Source: Saccharothrix sp.
Lineage (GTDB): Bacteria; Actinomycetota; Actinomycetes; Mycobacteriales; Pseudonocardiaceae
Direction: 5' to 3'
DNA: 59,159 nucleotides
NCBI RefSeq assembly: GCF_031180885.1
Contig: NZ_JAPSLK010000052.1
Location: 1 to 59,159 of the forward strand
Shown here: piece after piece, positions 40,814 to 47,888 of the stretch
How the letters are laid out: each line of letters begins with the position of its first letter
Position numbering within the stretch: the first letter of the stretch is position 1
Position numbers and translations under genes: made by a program
Notes under the pieces: generated by a model
The model's input: only the letters and a program-made list of their open reading frames with translations
What the model was told of the DNA's origin: nothing
The model's database searches: none

Positions 40814-42166
40814 ATGCGCGAGTTCGTCACCGACCTGCTGCGCCGCCACGGCGACGACGTGCCGGCGTTCACCCATGACCACACCGTGACGCACGGGCGG
40901 CTGCGGGAGTCCGTGGCCGCCGAGGCGGGGCTGTTCGCCGCGTCGGGGGTGGGGGAGGGCAGCACGGTCGCGGTCCAGCTGCCGCCCAGCTTCACCCAAC
41001 TGGAGGTGGTGCTGGCGCTGTGGAGCCTGGGCGCGCGGGTGATCTCGATCGACCACCGCCTCAAGCCCGCCGAGGTCGAGGGGCTGCGCGACCTGAGCCG
41101 GCCCCAGTTCGTCGTCCGGGCGACCGGGCGGGCCGCCGGGGCGTTCCGCGAGCGGTACGAGCTGGTCACCGAGCGCCGGGCGGACGGCCTGCCCGCGCTG
41201 ACCCGGCACCGGCTGGTCCAGTTCAGCTCCGGGTCGACCGGCACGCCCAAGGTCATCGGCCGCGGCACGGAGTCGATCATCCGCGAGGTGATGCGGTTCG
41301 GCGCGGCGGAGGGCATGACGCAGCGCGGCGAGAAACTCCTGCTCCTCAACGCGACCGCGCACAGCTTCGGCCTGATGGGCGGGCTGCTGCACTCGCTGGC
41401 GGTGGGCGTGGAACTGGTGTTCGCCGCCCGCCCGACGGCCGACGACGTCCTGCGCGCGGCGGCCGTCCACGAGGTGGACTTCATCACCGGGTTGCCGTTC
41501 CACTTCGCCCTGCTGGCCGAGGCGGCCGACCGGCCGGCGCTGCGGACCGTGCGGGCGGCGTTCGCGGGCGGCGAGATGATGCCGGCGGAGGTCGCGGAGG
41601 CGTTCGGGCGGGCGTACGGGTTCCCGGTGGGGGAGTGCTTCGGCACCACCGAGACCGGTGCTTTGACCTTGGACGTCCTGGGTGCCACCCGGCCGTCGGT
41701 CGGCAAGCCGTTGACCGACACCACCCTCCGGGTGCGCGACGGCCTGGTGGAGGTCGCCCTGGACGAGTCGCCGTACCTGCGCGACGACGGCACCGGCCGG
41801 TACGTGGACGGTTGGCTGCGGACGGGGGACCGGGGCGAGTTCGACGAGCGGGGCGCGTTGCGGCTGCTGGGGCGGGCCGACTCGCTGGTGGTCGTGCAGG
41901 GTGCGAAGGTCGACCTGACCGAGGTCGAGGCGACTCTGCGTGCACACCCGTTGGTCGTGGAGGCGATCGCGGTGTACGACGGGATGGTCGAGGCGTACGT
42001 GGGTACGGAGAGCGACGAGCTGTCCGAGGATGACCTGGTCGTCTGGTGCCGAGACCGCCTGGCCGACTTCAAACTCCCGCACCGGACCCACGTCCTGCGC
42101 GCCCTGCCCCGAACCGCGGCCGGCAAGCTCGTCCGCAACCCGAAGGCCCTTGCCGCCGCGCGGTGA
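40814..42166 (+). CDS. AMP-forming acyl/aryl ligase of the adenylate-forming family
   Basis: A 450-residue ANL-superfamily enzyme. Motif A3 QFSSGSTGTPKVI (about 135-147), A5-like FGTTETG, the GWLRTGD aspartate motif and the C-terminal catalytic lysine in RTAAGKLVRN are visible. It is shorter than long-chain acyl-CoA synthetases. Position after the two aminohydroxybenzoate genes suggests it adenylates 3-amino-4-hydroxybenzoate or a derivative and transfers it to CoA or a carrier protein. No carrier protein or NRPS gene is adjacent, though a phosphopantetheinyl transferase lies 12 kb away. AAGGAG (40798-40803) precedes the ATG. The substrate is inferred. Confidence 0.85.
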   Translation: MREFVTDLLRRHGDDVPAFTHDHTVTHGRLRESVAAEAGLFAASGVGEGSTVAVQLPPSFTQLEVVLALWSLGARVISIDHRLKPAEVEGLRDLSRPQFVVRATGRAAGAFRERYELVTERRADGLPALTRHRLVQFSSGSTGTPKVIGRGTESIIREVMRFGAAEGMTQRGEKLLLLNATAHSFGLMGGLLHSLAVGVELVFAARPTADDVLRAAAVHEVDFITGLPFHFALLAEAADRPALRTVRAAFAGGEMMPAEVAEAFGRAYGFPVGECFGTTETGALTLDVLGATRPSVGKPLTDTTLRVRDGLVEVALDESPYLRDDGTGRYVDGWLRTGDRGEFDERGALRLLGRADSLVVVQGAKVDLTEVEATLRAHPLVVEAIAVYDGMVEAYVGTESDELSEDDLVVWCRDRLADFKLPHRTHVLRALPRTAAGKLVRNPKALAAAR

Positions 42167-42194
42167 CCCGGGACTCTGTGGCAGGGTGATCCGC

Positions 42195-42770
42195 GTGGAA
42201 CAAGTCGTGCTTCTGGACGAGTCGGGTACGGGCATCGGAGTCGCCGACAAGGCCGACGTGCACCACGCGGACACACCTCTGCACTTGGCGTTCTCCAGCT
42301 ACCTGTTCGACGACGAGGGCCGGCTGCTGCTGACCAGGCGGGCGCTGCACAAGAAGACGTGGCCGGGCGTGTGGACCAACTCGTGCTGCGGCCACCCTTC
42401 CCCCGGCGAGGACGCGGCTTCGGCGGTCTCCCGCCGGCTGTCGGAGGAACTGGGCGTCTCGGGCGTTGTCCTGGACTTGGTCCTGCCCACGTTCCGGTAC
42501 CGGGCGGTGATGGAGAACGGGATCGTGGAGAACGAGATGTGCCCGGTGTTCCGCGGGCGGCTCAACGCGGACCCGGTGTTGAACGAGGACGAGGTGGACT
42601 CGTTCGAGTGGGTGCCGTGGGGCGACTTCTCGCACGCGGTGCTGGCCGGGGTGCGCCCGATCTCCCCGTGGTGCCTGCTCCAGGTCGAGGAACTGGTCAA
42701 ACTGGGCGACGACCCGTGGAGCTGGCCCACCGCCCCTTTGACGGACCTCCCACCCGCCGCCCGCCCTTGA
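42195..42770 (+). CDS. idi: Isopentenyl-diphosphate delta-isomerase, type 1
   Basis: A 191-residue Nudix-fold enzyme interconverting IPP and DMAPP. The catalytic Cys65 lies in TNSCCGHP (residues 61-68), and Glu112/Glu114 in ENEMCPVF provide acid/metal functions; HPSPGEDAASAVSRRLSEEL is the Nudix-like helix. Length fits the family. GTG 42195 is seven bases after CAGGGT (42182-42187), suggesting a leaderless transcript, with GTG 42186 as an alternative. It follows the ligase gene by 28 bp. Whether it supplies prenyl units for a product of the upstream genes or is simply a neighbour cannot be told. Confidence 0.92.
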   Translation: MEQVVLLDESGTGIGVADKADVHHADTPLHLAFSSYLFDDEGRLLLTRRALHKKTWPGVWTNSCCGHPSPGEDAASAVSRRLSEELGVSGVVLDLVLPTFRYRAVMENGIVENEMCPVFRGRLNADPVLNEDEVDSFEWVPWGDFSHAVLAGVRPISPWCLLQVEELVKLGDDPWSWPTAPLTDLPPAARP

Positions 42771-42779
42771 CCTTCGAGC

Positions 42780-42985
42780 GCCAACGAGGTCGGCTTCCCC
42801 TCGGTCCAGAGTGGGAAGCCCTCTTCCTCGGAGCCGCCCATGCCCCGCAGGACCTGGAGCTGATGCTCGCCGCGCTTCACCTCGGCCGACTCGACATCGG
42901 CGCCGATGCTCCTGTTAGGGCACCCCGGCGCGGGCAAGTCCATGGTCACCAAGGTCCTCGCGGCCCAACTCGACGTCTGCGTGGC
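42780..42985 (+). pseudogene. Remnant of a NACHT-like P-loop ATPase
   Basis: One frame gives a fragment near EWEALFLGAAHAPQDL and LMLAALHLGRLDIGADAP; at about 42900 similarity continues in another frame as LLLGHPGAGKSMVTKVLAA, a Walker A region with the spacing seen in actinomycete NACHT-type ATPases. A frameshift therefore separates the two parts, and nothing beyond the P-loop remains. From 42990 to 43200 there is no recognisable product. Confidence 0.55.
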
Positions 42986-43203
42986 GCGTGCTCTTCGGCG
43001 GGTCGACGATCAGCCTCGAGTGTTCCGTCCCAGGTGGCGGCGCTCGCCTACGGCAAGCGCATCCTCGAACAACCGCACCACCAACGGCCCACAGCGACGG
43101 CGCGGACGGCCGACCGTGAGCAAAGCCATGACCACAGCCGTGACCAGACTCCTCGCCGCGATCGCGGCCGGGTCCGCGCCGGAACCCCCACCACCGGCGA
43201 AAC

Positions 43204-43476
43204 CCTGTTGTCCTACAACAACCCGCCACTGCCTCCTCCTACCAGGACGACGGCGCGTGCCCGGCCAGCGGCGAGATCGACATCATGGAACACCTCGGCC
43301 GCGAACCGAACACCGCGTACCAGACCATCCACGGACCGGCGTACTCCGGCGGCGGCATCGGCGCGCCGCGGGACATCGGGCAGGACTACGCGAACGCCTT
43401 CCACCTGTTCCGGGTCGACCGGAACAGCCGCGGCATCACGTTCAGCATCGACGGGGTGACGGTGATCTCCATCGAC
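43204..43476 (+). pseudogene. Fragment of a GH16 beta-glucanase
   Basis: The frame contains YQDDGACPASGEIDIMEHLG, whose EIDIME is the catalytic signature of GH16 laminarinase/lichenase-type enzymes (nucleophile and acid/base glutamates). TIHGPAYSGGGIG and FHLFRVDRNSRGITFSIDG follow. The signal peptide, N-terminal sheet and C-terminus are missing, and the frame runs directly into DUF305-like sequence, so it is a relic. Confidence 0.7.
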
Positions 43477-43935
43477 AAGGCCAGCGCCGCACCCACCGCG
43501 CAACTCGGCCCCACGGACGCGGCCTACGTCCAACTCGCCATCCCGCAAGCCGAGTCCGCCCTGCCCCTGCTCGACCTGGTGACCGCCCGCGAGACCCCGC
43601 TCGCGCCCCTGGCCCGCGAGATCGCCGCGAACCACGGCACCGAACTCGATCGCCTGCACGCGATCCTCCGCGACCACGGCCTGCCCTACCTGGACGAACA
43701 CCGCGGCCACGACATGCCCAGCATGGTGACCGCGCCCGAGGTCGCGGGGCTGGGTCCGCTCACCGGTCCGGAGTTCGACACGACCGCGAAAGCGCTGATC
43801 AAAGCCCATCTGGAGGAGTCGGCGGCGGTCGCCCGCGTGGAGCAGGCGTCCGGCAAAGACACCGCCCCGCTGGCCCTGGTGGCGGACCACGTGCGGGCCC
43901 GGGAGGCGCATCTCGCGAAGCTGTCGGGTTCCTGA
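43477..43935 (+). pseudogene. DUF305-like remnant fused behind the GH16 fragment
   Basis: The frame encodes about 150 residues resembling exported DUF305 proteins (LPLLDLVTARETPLAPLARE, LHAILRDHGLP...HDMPSMV, LIKAHLEESAAVARVEQASG). Typical family members begin with a signal peptide and a His/Met-rich first repeat; both are absent and the conserved histidines are only partly kept. An ATG at 43285 keeps it formally open as a 216-residue chimera with the GH16 piece. Export and function are doubtful. Confidence 0.55.
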
Positions 43936-43975
43936 ACGGCGGAACACGGGGCGGTCACGGGCCGTTCTGCCCGGT

Positions 43976-44671
43976 GTGCTGACCGATGGACTCGCGCAAA
44001 CCCGTTCCCCGGCCCGCTTCGTCGCGTTCGGCGGTGCGTTCGCCGTCGTGCTGACCGTGCTCATGGTCGGATCGCTGGACGTGCACCGGCTCGCCACCAC
44101 GGCCGTCGGCCTGCGCCGGACGATCTCCGAGTACGCGCTCGGCCCGCACCGCTGGGTGTTCGACACGGCGGTGGTGCTGCTCGCGCTGGGGACGGTCGCG
44201 ATCGTCGCCGTCCTCGTCCGGCGGGGGATCACCAAGTGGTCTTCAGGGGGCGCAATCGCTTTCCTGGCCTGGTCGGTCGGTCTGGCGCTGGTCGTGGTGT
44301 TCCCCAAGCACAACTGGGCGGAGGGGCCGAGCACGAGCGGGACGATCCACCGGATCGCCAGCCTCGTCGCGTTCATCAGCCTGCCGATCGCGGCGATGCT
44401 GCTGGCCCGCCCCTGGCTCAAGGACGCCGTGTGGGGCGGGCACGCGCGGTGGACGTTCCGGTTCGGGTTGCTCTCGGCGTTGGCGTTCACCCCGATCGTG
44501 TACGCGATCCTGGTCAACGCCCTGGTCGGCACGGCGTGGTGGCGCGTGCTGCCGCTGGGCTACGTCGAGCGGCTGCTGGTGTTCGTCGAGGTGGTGGCGG
44601 TGCTGGTGGTCGCGGTGTGGGCGATCGCGGCGGCTCAGCCCTCGTACAGGCCGTCGAGGACCGACCGGTAG
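43976..44671 (+). CDS. DUF998-family membrane protein
   Basis: A 231-residue integral membrane protein with six predicted helices, for example FGGAFAVVLTVLMVGSLDV and FDTAVVLLALGTVAIVAVLV. The segment RRTISEYALGPHRWVFDTA is typical of DUF998 proteins, whose function is unknown. The start is GTG 43976. Its 3' end overlaps the convergent acyl-CoA ligase gene by 37 bp, so its last residues (AQPSYRPSRTDR) come from antisense coding sequence and may be recent; the same gene elsewhere may end earlier. Confidence 0.75.
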   Translation: MLTDGLAQTRSPARFVAFGGAFAVVLTVLMVGSLDVHRLATTAVGLRRTISEYALGPHRWVFDTAVVLLALGTVAIVAVLVRRGITKWSSGGAIAFLAWSVGLALVVVFPKHNWAEGPSTSGTIHRIASLVAFISLPIAAMLLARPWLKDAVWGGHARWTFRFGLLSALAFTPIVYAILVNALVGTAWWRVLPLGYVERLLVFVEVVAVLVVAVWAIAAAQPSYRPSRTDR

Positions 44672-46248
44672 CGGTTCTCGATCTCGCGGCGGCGCATCTT
44701 CATGCTCGCGGTCAGGGTGCCGTCCTCGACGGTGAAGTCCTTGTCCAGCACGGCGAACTTCTTGATCGTCTCGTGCCGGGCGAGCTTGGCGTTGGCTGCC
44801 TCCACCGCGCCGGCCACCTCGGCCTCGGCGTCGAGGCCCTGCGGGGTGGTGTCCGGGTCGAGGGTGACCAGCGCGACGCAGTAGTTGCGCTGGTCGCCGT
44901 GCACCAGGACGTGCCCGATGTAGGGGCTGGCGGCCTTGAGCTTGGCCTCGACGTTCTGCGGGGCCACGTACTTGCCCGCCGAGGTCTTGATCAGCTCCTT
45001 CTTGCGGTCGGTGATGCGCAGCCGGCCGCCTTCGTCGAGTTCGCCGATGTCACCGGTGCGCAGCCAGCCGTCGTCGAGCGTGGCCGCGGTCTCGTCGGGC
45101 AGGTTGTGGTAGCCGCGCATGATCCCGCGCCCGCCGATGAGCACTTCCCCGTCGTCGGCGATCCGGACTTCCGTGCCGGGCAACGGTTTCCCGACCGTGC
45201 CGAACACGTGCTCGCCCGGCCGGTTGATGAACGACGCCGCCGACGACTCGGTCAGCCCGTAGCCCTCCAGGATCGTGATCCCGGCGTTGCCGAAGAACCG
45301 CCCCACCTCGGCGGACAACGGCGCGGAGCCGGACACGAAGTACTTGATCCGCCCGCCGACCCGTTCCCGCAGCTTGCTGAACACCAGCTTGTCGGCGATC
45401 TTGCGGCGCAGCGTCCACTCGGGGTGCTCGGCGACCCGGAGCGCCCAGTTGAACAGCTTCTCCTTCACGCCGCCCTCGGCGCGCATCGCCGCGACCACCC
45501 GGCTGTGGATCTTCTCGAAGATGCGCGGCGCGCCGGCCACGATGGTGGGGCGCAGTTCCTTGAGGTTGTCCGCGATCCGGTCCGCCGACCCGTCCACGGC
45601 GGTGGCCAGGCCGGTCGCGATCATGGCGATCTGGAGCACCTTGCCGAACGCGTGGGACATCGGCAGCCACAGGAAGTGCAGGTCCTCGGGCTGGAGCACG
45701 CCCAGTTCCACCACGGCCTCGGCGGTGTAGAGCCAGTTGTCGTGGGTCAGCTCGACGCCCTTGGGGATGCCGGTCGTCCCGGACGTGTAGATCAGGGTCG
45801 CCAGGCGTTCGGGGGACAGCTCGTCCACCATCGCGTCGTAGTCGCCGAGTTCCGAGGTGGGCAGGTCGTCGGTGGTGATCACCCGGGCGCCACCGGCCTT
45901 GGCGACCAGGTCCGGGTCCGCGACCACCAGCACGCTGCCCGAGTCGCGGATGATGTGCGCGGCCTCCTCGGCGGTGCTGCTGGGGTAGATCGTCGTGGTG
46001 ACACCGCCGGCGGCCAGCACGGCGAGGTCGGCGATGATCCACTCGACGCTGGTCTGCGCCATGATCGCGACCCTGGCCTCGTCCTTCACCCCGAGCTGGC
46101 GGAAGCCCAGCGCGTGCGCGCGGACCCGGTCGCCGACCTCTTTCCAGGTGAGCGAGGTCCACGTGCCGTCCACGCGGTGGCGCAACGCTTCCGCGTCCGG
46201 CGTCAGGGCCACGCGCTCACGCAGCAGATCGGGGATGGAACGGGCCAT
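44635..46248 (-). CDS. Long-chain fatty-acid--CoA ligase (FadD-type)
   Basis: A 537-residue AMP-forming acyl-CoA synthetase. Motifs are complete: ATP-binding TLIYTSGTTGIPKGVELTH (about residues 151-169), FVSGSAPLS, EGYGLTESSA, GWLRTGDIGELDE and the C-terminal ITDRKKELIKTSAGKYVAP. It activates fatty acids for degradation or lipid synthesis in the cytoplasm. GGGAGG lies just upstream of ATG 46248. It is divergent from a TetR-family gene whose probable operator occupies the shared promoter, suggesting local control by an acyl ligand. Chain-length preference is unknown. Confidence 0.92.
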   Translation of the reverse strand: MARSIPDLLRERVALTPDAEALRHRVDGTWTSLTWKEVGDRVRAHALGFRQLGVKDEARVAIMAQTSVEWIIADLAVLAAGGVTTTIYPSSTAEEAAHIIRDSGSVLVVADPDLVAKAGGARVITTDDLPTSELGDYDAMVDELSPERLATLIYTSGTTGIPKGVELTHDNWLYTAEAVVELGVLQPEDLHFLWLPMSHAFGKVLQIAMIATGLATAVDGSADRIADNLKELRPTIVAGAPRIFEKIHSRVVAAMRAEGGVKEKLFNWALRVAEHPEWTLRRKIADKLVFSKLRERVGGRIKYFVSGSAPLSAEVGRFFGNAGITILEGYGLTESSAASFINRPGEHVFGTVGKPLPGTEVRIADDGEVLIGGRGIMRGYHNLPDETAATLDDGWLRTGDIGELDEGGRLRITDRKKELIKTSAGKYVAPQNVEAKLKAASPYIGHVLVHGDQRNYCVALVTLDPDTTPQGLDAEAEVAGAVEAANAKLARHETIKKFAVLDKDFTVEDGTLTASMKMRRREIENRYRSVLDGLYEG

Positions 46249-46273
46249 GGCGACCTCCCAGCGACTGGAGCGA

Positions 46274-46299
46274 TGCTCTAGAACGCTACTCTAGACCGC
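46274..46299. promoter_or_regulatory. Shared fadD/tetR promoter with TCTAGA repeats
   Basis: TCTAGA occurs at about 46277-46282 and again at about 46290-46295, giving a TAGA-ACGCTAC-TCTA symmetry suited to a TetR dimer. TACTCT (46287-46292) is a -10 seven bases before the TetR GTG (leaderless), and its complement TAGAGT region can serve the fadD direction. Operator assignment is inferred. Confidence 0.5.
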
Positions 46300-46842
46300 G
46301 TGCGGTCGACTCGTCAGCAGGCGGTGGTGGACGCGGCGCTGGCGCTGGTGGACGAAGGCCTCCCGGTCACCATCAGCGCGCTGACCGCGCGGTCCGGGGT
46401 GTCCAACGGCAGCATCTACCACCACTTCGGCAGCCGGGACGGGCTGTTCGCCGTGCTGTACGAGGAGAGCTTCGCCCGCTGCGTCGCGGCCATGACCCCG
46501 GCGATCGAGTTGGGGGCCGCGGAGGAGGTGGTGCGCGGCATGGCCCTGCGCTACCTCGACTGGGTGGCCGCCAACCCGGGCCGGGCTCGTTTCCTCTACG
46601 CCGAGCCGCTCAGCGCCGACCCGGCGGTCAAACTCGCCACGTTCGCGCCCGTGGCCACGTGGTTCGCCGAACGCGTGGCGGACGGTTCGGTGCGGAGCTT
46701 TCCCTTGTGGGCCTTGGACCCCGTGATGATGGGTCCGGCGCACGAGTGCGCCCGGCGGTTCCTCATGGGTGCTTTCGACCTGGCCGAGGCGCGCGATGTG
46801 GTGGCGGATGCGGTGTGGGGGGCGGTCGCGCCTCTAGGGTGA
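46300..46842 (+). CDS. TetR-family transcriptional regulator
   Basis: A 180-residue regulator with the N-terminal TetR helix-turn-helix RQQAVVDAALALVDEGLPVTISALTARSGVSNGSIYHHFGSRDG region (residues 5-50; the recognition helix includes SNGSIYHHFG). The C-terminal helical ligand domain is short. It probably represses the divergent FadD-type gene and itself. GTG 46300 has no ribosome-binding site and lies seven bases after TACTCT, so it is probably translated from a leaderless message. Confidence 0.88.
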   Translation: MRSTRQQAVVDAALALVDEGLPVTISALTARSGVSNGSIYHHFGSRDGLFAVLYEESFARCVAAMTPAIELGAAEEVVRGMALRYLDWVAANPGRARFLYAEPLSADPAVKLATFAPVATWFAERVADGSVRSFPLWALDPVMMGPAHECARRFLMGAFDLAEARDVVADAVWGAVAPLG

Positions 46843-46846
46843 GGAC

Positions 46847-47254
46847 ATGGCTTCCTGGGGCGACCTCGCCGCGTACATCCGCGACACCTACGACGTGATC
46901 TCGGAGGAGGAGGACGAGATCCGCATCCTGTTCAACTTCGAGCAGTTCGACGAGGACGACGAGCGGACGCAGGTGATCATCCTGGTCCGCGAGGTGCTGG
47001 ACAAGCTGCACGAGTGGGTGCAGATCGCCTCGCCCATCGGCCTGGCGAGCGAGGTGGACCTGCACGCGCTGCTCACCGAGGTGGGCAACTCCAGCATCGC
47101 GTGCGGGGCGGCGATCATGGGCGATCACGTGGTGCTGCGGCACTCGTTGCCGCTGGTGGACCTGGACATCCACGAGTTCACCGACCCGCTGACGCTGCTC
47201 GCCGGCACCGCCGACCGGTTGGAGGAGCAGTTCTTCGGCGGCGACGACTACTGA
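46847..47254 (+). CDS. YbjN-like small acidic protein
   Basis: A 135-residue acidic protein (SEEEDEIRILFNFEQFDEDD; LEEQFFGGDDY). The alternation of helices and strands, with WVQIASPIG and GNSSIACGAAIMGDHVVLRHSLPL, resembles YbjN or type III chaperone-like folds common in actinobacteria. No catalytic residues are evident. It starts 4 bp after the TetR stop; TAGGGT (46835-46840) lies six bases before the ATG and GAGG is also present, so it may have its own promoter as well as read-through. Function unknown. Confidence 0.65.
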   Translation: MASWGDLAAYIRDTYDVISEEEDEIRILFNFEQFDEDDERTQVIILVREVLDKLHEWVQIASPIGLASEVDLHALLTEVGNSSIACGAAIMGDHVVLRHSLPLVDLDIHEFTDPLTLLAGTADRLEEQFFGGDDY

Positions 47255-47321
47255 GTGACTTCGGTCGCACCAGTCGGGCACTACGGATTCTCCAGCGAGC
47301 CGTGGAAACCCGCCTGCTAAG

Positions 47322-47336
47322 TTAGGGTGGCCTAAC
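47322..47336 (+). promoter_or_regulatory. Putative iron box (DtxR/IdeR/DmdR type)
   Basis: TTAGGGTGGCCTAAC matches 13 of the first 15 positions of the DtxR-family consensus TTAGGTTAGCCTAACCTAA and is itself an inverted repeat (GTTAGG-GTGG-CCTAAC from 47321). It contains a TAGGGT -10 candidate and ends 4 bp before the ribosome-binding site of the next gene, well placed for repression under iron sufficiency. Confidence 0.6.
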
Positions 47337-47351
47337 TAGCGGAGGTGGGTC

Positions 47352-47717
47352 ATGCCTGGCTGCACCGAGTCGCTGACCGTCCAGGTCCGCGCCGGCCTGG
47401 GGGAGTGGCGCTTGCACGCGGCCGTCCGCGCCCTGGCCGCGCGCCACCCGGAACTGGCCGGCGCCACCTCCTCCGCCCGTCACGTGGGCCACCACGACCT
47501 GTCCCGCCAGACGTCCCTGGCCCTGGTCGCCGCCGAGTCCCGCGCCGCCGCGTTGCAGGTGGTGTGGCTGGACGGCGGCGCCGAGGGCCGTCTGGTGTTG
47601 GTGGCGCGCAAGGAAGTCCTCGCGGCGCTGCCGTGGCACGTCCTGCTGCCCGAGCTGGTCGCCGAGTGGAAGGCCGCCACCCTCCGCGACCTCCCGCGCG
47701 CCGCCTCCGTCGGCTGA
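47352..47717 (+). CDS. Small protein resembling an NRPS condensation-domain half
   Basis: A 121-residue protein. VRAGLGEWRLHAAVRALAARHPEL followed by HHDLSRQTSLALVAAESR and RLVLVARKEVLAALPWHVLLPELVAEW has the order of elements found in the N-terminal half of NRPS condensation domains, where the middle would carry HHxxxDG. Here that motif reads ARKEVLA, so no catalytic His is present. It follows a probable iron box and a GGAGG (47341-47345). It may be a non-catalytic accessory of siderophore biosynthesis or a relic; no siderophore genes are in this window. The similarity is weak. Confidence 0.5.
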   Translation: MPGCTESLTVQVRAGLGEWRLHAAVRALAARHPELAGATSSARHVGHHDLSRQTSLALVAAESRAAALQVVWLDGGAEGRLVLVARKEVLAALPWHVLLPELVAEWKAATLRDLPRAASVG

Positions 47718-47778
47718 TCCACTCCTCTTCGTCGGCTGATCCCACCTCCCCTTCCGCCTCGTTCGTCCACGTGAATCG

Positions 47779-47835
47779 TTGACAGAGGTGTGCCTCGGGT
47801 GCTGTGATCCCCGCAACAGATAGGAAAGTTTCTTA
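47779..47835 (+). promoter_or_regulatory. Promoter and palindromic box of the cellulase gene
   Basis: TTGACA (47779-47784) and TGTGAT (47803-47808) with 18-bp spacing form a candidate promoter. TAGGAAA-G-TTTCTTA (47821-47835) is a nearly perfect palindrome 53 bp before the GTG. Similar GGAAAGTTTC-type boxes occur upstream of secreted carbohydrate-active enzymes in related actinomycetes (from memory), suggesting a repressor site. Binding is inferred. Confidence 0.5.
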
Positions 47836-47888
47836 ACTGTACCGCCGCCGGTCCCCGTCCGCAGTTCACCCGATGTGGGAGGCACCCT

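Noticed and set aside
44236..46281. 681-codon plus-strand frame antisense to the FadD-type gene
   Set aside because: Shadow frame; the minus-strand ligase has all family motifs.
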